64,000 nucleotides of DNA, taken from Verrucomicrobium sp. GAS474 (lineage in GTDB: Bacteria; Verrucomicrobiota; Verrucomicrobiia; Methylacidiphilales; GAS474). The notes under the pieces were generated by a model. That model was not told the DNA's origin and did not search any database. It saw nothing but the letters and a program-made list of their open reading frames with translations. Position numbers and translations under genes: made by a program. Shown here in pieces: positions 59,945 to 64,000 of this stretch; the stretch's first letter is position 1; the number at the start of each line of letters is the position of its first letter. The stretch is taken from NCBI RefSeq assembly GCF_900105685.1, contig NZ_LT629781.1, positions 1,860,001 through 1,924,000 of the forward strand, given 5' to 3'.

Positions 59945-60295
59945 GGTGGGTATTCCTAATTGGGGGTTGGATAAAGCGTAGGTAAATTTACGGACAAATC
60001 CCGTTTAATCAAGTGGCTTTGAAAAAAGGGCCCGATCCCCTCCGTACGGGACGAAGTTTTTACCTTGTTGCCTGGGGGCCGGAACGTTTTAATGGAGCGT
60101 CAGCGATTTGGGCTTCGGCCCGATTTCATGAGTGCGAAACCAACCCGAGACCAGAGTAGTTTCCGAGATCCAATTGGAGATCGAATCGAAAATCGATCTG
60201 GCAGCCCTCGGGGCTTCCTGCGGCAGGCCGGTTTTTGGGTCGGGACCCATTTCGTTCTATATTAGCCACGAGAACGGAATCCCCGACCTTTCCAT
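59945..60295. other. Intergenic region between sodA and the PAS-PP2C genes
   Basis: This 351-bp gap has no convincing gene. It holds the GTAAATTTAC palindrome near sodA, a dyad AGATCGA/TCGATCT (60178-60184 with 60193-60199), and GGGTC-GG-GACCC (60237-60248). A TATATT element at about 60257 could be the -10 of the phosphatase genes, with no good -35. Composition is more AT-rich than the coding regions. Confidence 0.5.
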
Positions 60296-61717
60296 ATGAG
60301 TACCTCTTCCAAGGCCTCTGCTCCCATCCCCACCCCCGCTCCCGTCCCGGGAGCGACGCCCTCCGTCCCCCCGCGGAAGGGAGCCAAGGGCGCGGATCGC
60401 GCCGAGGTTCCCTTGGCCGATATCAACCACCAGCTCCTCATGGCGCTGATGGAGATCATCCCCGACCGCATCTATTTCAAAGACCGCGAGAGCCGCTTCG
60501 TCGCGGTGAACAAGGCCGTCCTCGAATTCTTCCGCGCCAACACGGCGGGGGAGATCCTCGGCAAGACCGATGCCGACATCTTCCTCCCGGAACACGCCTT
60601 GCAGGCGCGGGCCGACGAGTTGAAGGTGATGCAGACCGGCGAGGCGCTGGTCGGCTACGTCGAGAAGGAGGTCTTCCCCGACGGCCGAGTCCGCTACGCC
60701 ACGACGACGAAGGCACCGCTGCGCGACCACCTCGGCGAGATCATCGGCGTCTGCGGTATCACCCGCGACGTGACCGAGGAGCATGAGCGGGCCGAGAAGC
60801 TGAAGGAATACGCCGAGACCCTGGCCGAGAAGCAGGCGCAGATGGAGGGGGAGCTCGAACTCGCCCGGCAGGTCCAGCGCGCCCTCCTTCCCAGCCGCTA
60901 TCCCGTCTTCCCTCCCATGGCCACGGAGGAGGAAAGCGCCCTCGGCTTTTCCTACCGGTATCAGCCGATGGGGAAGGTCGGCGGCGATTTCTTCACCGTC
61001 ATCCCGATCGGCTCGCGGCAGGCGGGCGTCTTCATCTGCGACGTGATGGGCCACGGCGTCCACGCGGCCCTCATCACCGCGATGCAGCGGACCCTCGTCG
61101 ACGACCTCCTCCCCGTGGCGTCGAATCCCGGGGCCTTCCTCGCCGAGGCGAATCGCCTTCTCTATCCCTTCTTCGAGCGGATGAAGACCCCCCTCTACGT
61201 CACCGGCCTCTACGCCGTTATCGACGTCGAGACGGGCCGCGTCCGCTTCTCCGCCGCCTCCCACGCCGCCCCCCTCGTCATCGCGAAGGACGGCAAGGTC
61301 CGCCTCCTCGGCGCGCCGAAGCGGGTGCCTTCCTCGGTCCCGCTCGGCTTCATGGGGGAATCGACCTACGGCGTCCTCGAGGACGCCGTCGAGCCGGGTG
61401 AGCGCCTCTTTTTCTATACCGACGGACTCCGCGACCTCGGCGACGAGGCCGAGATCGGCCTCAATGACGCGATGTTCCTCTCCCTCGTCGAAAAATGCGC
61501 CGTCGATGCCGCTTCCGGCCCTGCTTCGACTTCGGCTCCGGTTCCCTCCAAGGGCGGCCCCGCCTTCCTCGACGCCGTCCTGGCAGCGGCGAAGGAAAGC
61601 GCCGGGGTCGAGTCGTTCCTCGACGACGTCTGCCTCGTCGAAGTCCTCTTCCGGGGCCATCTCCATTCCGAGGCGGAGAACATCGCGGCGCTCTCCACCG
61701 GGCCTTACGGCTTGTAA
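60296..61717 (+). CDS. PAS domain-PP2C (RsbU/SpoIIE-type) phosphatase, paralogue 1
   Basis: The 473-residue protein has a Pro/Ala-rich N-terminus, then a PAS domain (about 45-160, with MEIIPDRIYFKDRESRFVAVN). A coiled linker with ELELARQVQRALLPSRYP follows, the hallmark of RsbU-type phosphatases. The PP2C domain has VGGDFF, CDVMGHGVHAAL, FFYTDGLRD and LDDVCLVEV, giving the Asp residues for metal. Such enzymes dephosphorylate anti-sigma-factor antagonists. Compared with the next gene it has a 20-residue insert near residue 405. No STAS or RsbW partner is adjacent. Confidence 0.92.
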   Translation: MSTSSKASAPIPTPAPVPGATPSVPPRKGAKGADRAEVPLADINHQLLMALMEIIPDRIYFKDRESRFVAVNKAVLEFFRANTAGEILGKTDADIFLPEHALQARADELKVMQTGEALVGYVEKEVFPDGRVRYATTTKAPLRDHLGEIIGVCGITRDVTEEHERAEKLKEYAETLAEKQAQMEGELELARQVQRALLPSRYPVFPPMATEEESALGFSYRYQPMGKVGGDFFTVIPIGSRQAGVFICDVMGHGVHAALITAMQRTLVDDLLPVASNPGAFLAEANRLLYPFFERMKTPLYVTGLYAVIDVETGRVRFSAASHAAPLVIAKDGKVRLLGAPKRVPSSVPLGFMGESTYGVLEDAVEPGERLFFYTDGLRDLGDEAEIGLNDAMFLSLVEKCAVDAASGPASTSAPVPSKGGPAFLDAVLAAAKESAGVESFLDDVCLVEVLFRGHLHSEAENIAALSTGPYGL

Positions 61718-61747
61718 GGAACTGAAGGGAAGCTGAAGCGTTCGACC

Positions 61748-63061
61748 ATGCCGCCCGCCCCCCTTTCTCCCGCCGTCCGCCCCCCCCTCACGGGGGACGT
61801 CTCCCCGCTGGCCGACATCAACCACCAGCTCCTCATGGCGCTGATGGAGATCATCCCGGAACGGATCTATTTCAAGGACCGGGAAAGCCGCTTCATCGCG
61901 GCGAACAAGGCCCTCCTCCAATACTTCGGCATGGAGATGGCCTCGCAGCTTCTCGGCAAGACGACGTTCGATATCCTCCAGCACGACGCCGCGCAGAAGA
62001 CCCGCAACGACGACCTCCGCACCATGGAGAGCGGGGAGCCGATGGTCGGCGACGTCGAGCAGAAGACTTTCCCCGACGGGCGGATGAGCTGGGCCTCGAC
62101 GACGAAGGCCCCGCTGCGCGACCACCTGGGGGAGATCATCGGCATCTGCGGCATCTCCCGCGACGTGACTGCCGCCCACGAGCAGGCGGAGCGGCTGCAG
62201 GAGTACGCCGAGGCCCTCGCCGAGAAGCAGAGCCAGATGGAGGGGGAACTCGAACTCGCGCGGCAGGTCCAGCGGGCCCTCCTCCCCAGCCGCTACCCGC
62301 TTTTCCCGCCGACGGCGACGGAGGAGGGGAGCGCCCTCGGCTTCTCCTACCGGTATCAGCCGATGGGGAAGGTCGGCGGTGATTTCTTCACCGTCATCCC
62401 GATCGGCTCGCGGCAGGCGGGCGTCTTCATCTGCGACGTGATGGGCCACGGCGTCCACGCGGCCCTCATCACCGCGATGCAGCGGACCCTCGTCGATGAC
62501 CTCCTCCCCGTCGCCTCCGATCCCGGCGCTTTCCTCTCCGAGGCGAACCGCCGCCTCCATCCCTTCTTCGACCGGATGCGGACCCCGATCTACGTCACCG
62601 GCCTCTACGCGACGATCGATTCGGAGACGGGCCGCGTCCGCTTCGCCTCGGCCTCCCATCCGGCCCCCCTCGTCCTCTCGAAGGACGGCGGCGTCCGCCT
62701 CCTCGGCTGCCCGCGCAAGGTCCCTTCCTCCGTCCCCCTCGGCTTCATCGACGATTCCTCCTACGTCGTGATCGAGGACACCATCGAGCCGGGCGACCGC
62801 CTCCTCTTCTACACCGACGGCCTCCGCGACCTCGGCGACGAGGCCGAGATCGGCCTCAACGACGCGATGTTCCTCTCCCTCGTCGAGAAATGTCCGGCGG
62901 GGCCCGGCTTCCTCGACGCCGTCCTCGCGGCAGCGAAGGAGAGCGCCAAGGTCGACACCTTCCTCGACGACGTCTGCCTCGTCGAAGTCGCCTTCCGCGG
63001 CCGCCTCCGCCCGGCGCCCGGGGCCGAGGCGATTCTCTCGAGCGGTCCCTATGGATTGTAA
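61748..63061 (+). CDS. PAS domain-PP2C (RsbU/SpoIIE-type) phosphatase, paralogue 2
   Basis: The 437-residue protein repeats the same architecture: PAS (MEIIPERIYFKDRESRFIAAN), linker ELELARQVQRALLPSRYP and PP2C with VGGDFF, CDVMGHGVHAAL, YTDGLRD and DDVCLVEV. The PP2C halves are nearly identical in long stretches, also at DNA level, while the PAS domains differ more. This suggests diversified input with a shared output, or gene conversion of the catalytic half. It starts 30 bp after paralogue 1 and its end overlaps gluQ by 11 bp. Confidence 0.92.
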   Translation: MPPAPLSPAVRPPLTGDVSPLADINHQLLMALMEIIPERIYFKDRESRFIAANKALLQYFGMEMASQLLGKTTFDILQHDAAQKTRNDDLRTMESGEPMVGDVEQKTFPDGRMSWASTTKAPLRDHLGEIIGICGISRDVTAAHEQAERLQEYAEALAEKQSQMEGELELARQVQRALLPSRYPLFPPTATEEGSALGFSYRYQPMGKVGGDFFTVIPIGSRQAGVFICDVMGHGVHAALITAMQRTLVDDLLPVASDPGAFLSEANRRLHPFFDRMRTPIYVTGLYATIDSETGRVRFASASHPAPLVLSKDGGVRLLGCPRKVPSSVPLGFIDDSSYVVIEDTIEPGDRLLFYTDGLRDLGDEAEIGLNDAMFLSLVEKCPAGPGFLDAVLAAAKESAKVDTFLDDVCLVEVAFRGRLRPAPGAEAILSSGPYGL

Positions 63062-63938
63062 GGAAGCGCCCGTCGCGCCCCCCTCCGTACCCTATCGCGG
63101 GCGGATCGCCCCGACGCCGACCGGTTTCCTCCACCTCGGCCACGCGGCGACCTTCGGCGCGGCCCACGCGCGGGCCCGCGCCGCCGGAGGGGAGATCGTC
63201 CTCCGGCTCGAGGATATCGACCCCCGCCGCTGCCTTCCCCTCTACGCCGAGGCGGCGATGGAGGACCTCCGCTGGCTGGGCCTCCACTGGGACGGGGAAC
63301 CCCTCTGGCAGAGCCGGAGACGGGAGCGGTACCTCGCCGCCTGGCGGCAACTCCGCGACGGCGGCTGGATCTATCCCTGCACCCGCTCCCGGAAGGAAGT
63401 GGCCGAGGCGGCCCCGTTGACCGTCGGCGCCTTCGATCAGGAGGAACCGCTCTTCCCCGCCGCCTGGCGGACCCCCGTCGAGGCCGCCCGCGCGTGGGAA
63501 ACCCCGGCGGGGGTGAATTGGCGCTTCCGCGTCCCCGACGGGGAGATAGTCGCCTTCGACGACGGCCTCCTCGGAGCCCTCTCTCCCCGGGCCGGGACCG
63601 ATTTCGGCGACTTCCTCGTCTGGAACCGCGACGACGTCCCGGCCTACGAGCTCGCCGTCGTCGTAGACGACGCGGGCGACGGGATCACCGAGGTCGTCCG
63701 GGGGGCCGACCTCCTTCTTTCGACCTCCCGGCAGCTCCTGCTCTACCGCGCCCTCGGCCTCGGCGGGGCGATCCCCGCCTTCCGCCACACGCCGCTGATC
63801 CGGGACGCCTCGGGCCGCCGCCTGGCGAAGCGCGACGCCGCCCTCGCCCTCCGCGCCATGCGCGAGGCCGGGGCCACCCCGGAGACGATCTGGGAGCAGA
63901 TCGACCGGAACGGCCCGTTACCCGGGCAAACGCCTTAG
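63051..63938 (+). CDS. gluQ: Glutamyl-Q tRNA(Asp) synthetase
   Basis: The 295-residue protein is a catalytic-core-only GluRS paralogue. RIAPTPTGFLHLGHA (18-32) carries the HIGH motif, RLEDID the amino acid site and RRLAKRD the KMSKS equivalent. There is no anticodon-binding domain, as in GluQ-RS, which adds glutamate to queuosine in tRNA-Asp. The zinc Cys set is reduced (one Cys in YPCTRS). Start and frame follow from family alignment; the 11-bp overlap with the phosphatase gene suggests coupling without an evident shared function. Confidence 0.88.
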   Translation: MDCKEAPVAPPSVPYRGRIAPTPTGFLHLGHAATFGAAHARARAAGGEIVLRLEDIDPRRCLPLYAEAAMEDLRWLGLHWDGEPLWQSRRRERYLAAWRQLRDGGWIYPCTRSRKEVAEAAPLTVGAFDQEEPLFPAAWRTPVEAARAWETPAGVNWRFRVPDGEIVAFDDGLLGALSPRAGTDFGDFLVWNRDDVPAYELAVVVDDAGDGITEVVRGADLLLSTSRQLLLYRALGLGGAIPAFRHTPLIRDASGRRLAKRDAALALRAMREAGATPETIWEQIDRNGPLPGQTP

Positions 63939-64000
63939 TCCTTTCCCTCGGGAAACGGTTCCCTAGAGAGGAAGGGAGCCCGGCGGGCTCGATTGACTCG

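Noticed and set aside
60065-60265. Short plus-strand open frame in the sodA-phosphatase gap
   Set aside because: It has no Shine-Dalgarno, no recognisable motif and atypical composition; treated as non-coding.
63970-63990. Hairpin GAGCCC-GGC-GGGCTC after gluQ
   Set aside because: Perfect stem, but no T-run on either side within the window, so it is not called a terminator.

Overview
The window is a high-GC, gene-dense bacterial chromosome segment with no rRNA, CRISPR array, transposase or intact prophage. Gene content points to an aerobic Gram-negative heterotroph: a TolC-like outer-membrane protein, predicted lipoproteins, a 2-oxoglutarate dehydrogenase operon and an Fe/Mn superoxide dismutase. 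The FloA/NfeD pair, an argCJBF cluster and the style of several small orphan proteins fit the Verrucomicrobiota/PVC group best. That placement is an inference from protein character and was not tested against a database.

Layout. 1-5.4 kb: end of a sensor kinase with its receiver protein, dps, a small membrane peptide, and a minus-strand hydrolase-photolyase-hydroxyacid dehydrogenase set. 5.5-13 kb: an extended SDR, a membrane-anchored CxC protein, a chemoreceptor, tRNA-Leu(GAG), a PII protein and two tandem GT-C-like membrane proteins. 13-20.8 kb: acetolactate synthase large subunit, L13-S9, then argC-argJ-argB-argF. 20.8-24.3 kb: a Ser/Gly-rich orphan divergent from an ECF sigma/membrane anchor/Spy-like sensor set, then an RRM protein. 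24.5-27.7 kb: DHA2 transporter, TetR regulator and EmrA-like adaptor. 27.7-31.4 kb: a minus-strand run of two phage-like Cys-rich genes, an FkbM methyltransferase, aspartate kinase and a lipoprotein. 31.8-38.6 kb: TolC-like protein, glucose-6-phosphate isomerase, nitronate monooxygenase-like protein, AlkB and a PIN/Phd-type toxin-antitoxin pair. 38.7-48.4 kb: sucA-sucB-(zinc-finger membrane protein)-lpd, an M48 peptidase, groES-groEL and a small Cys/Lys-rich protein. 48.4-64 kb: serine hydrolase, DEAD-box helicase, the NfeD-FloA operon, a Liv-type binding protein, an acetylornithine-type aminotransferase, L33, SOD, two tandem PAS-PP2C phosphatases and GluQ.

The most unusual feature is a family of modular intergenic repeats, about 230-320 bp when complete. 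Six full copies and one 3' fragment lie at seven loci (13.0, 23.7, 31.5, 35.6, 37.6, 55.2 and 59.0 kb). They share a 3' half with conserved hairpins and a CTGTACAG palindrome, carry one of two alternative 5' halves, and three have an extra hairpin module. Hairpin arms differ between copies by compensatory changes, which suggests a structured RNA or a folding-dependent mobile DNA. None interrupts a gene.

Many genes, including highly expressed ones (sucA, sucB, lpd, groEL, rplM), start without an obvious Shine-Dalgarno sequence and often follow pyrimidine-rich leaders. Start codons were chosen mainly from protein-family alignment and are less certain than stops.
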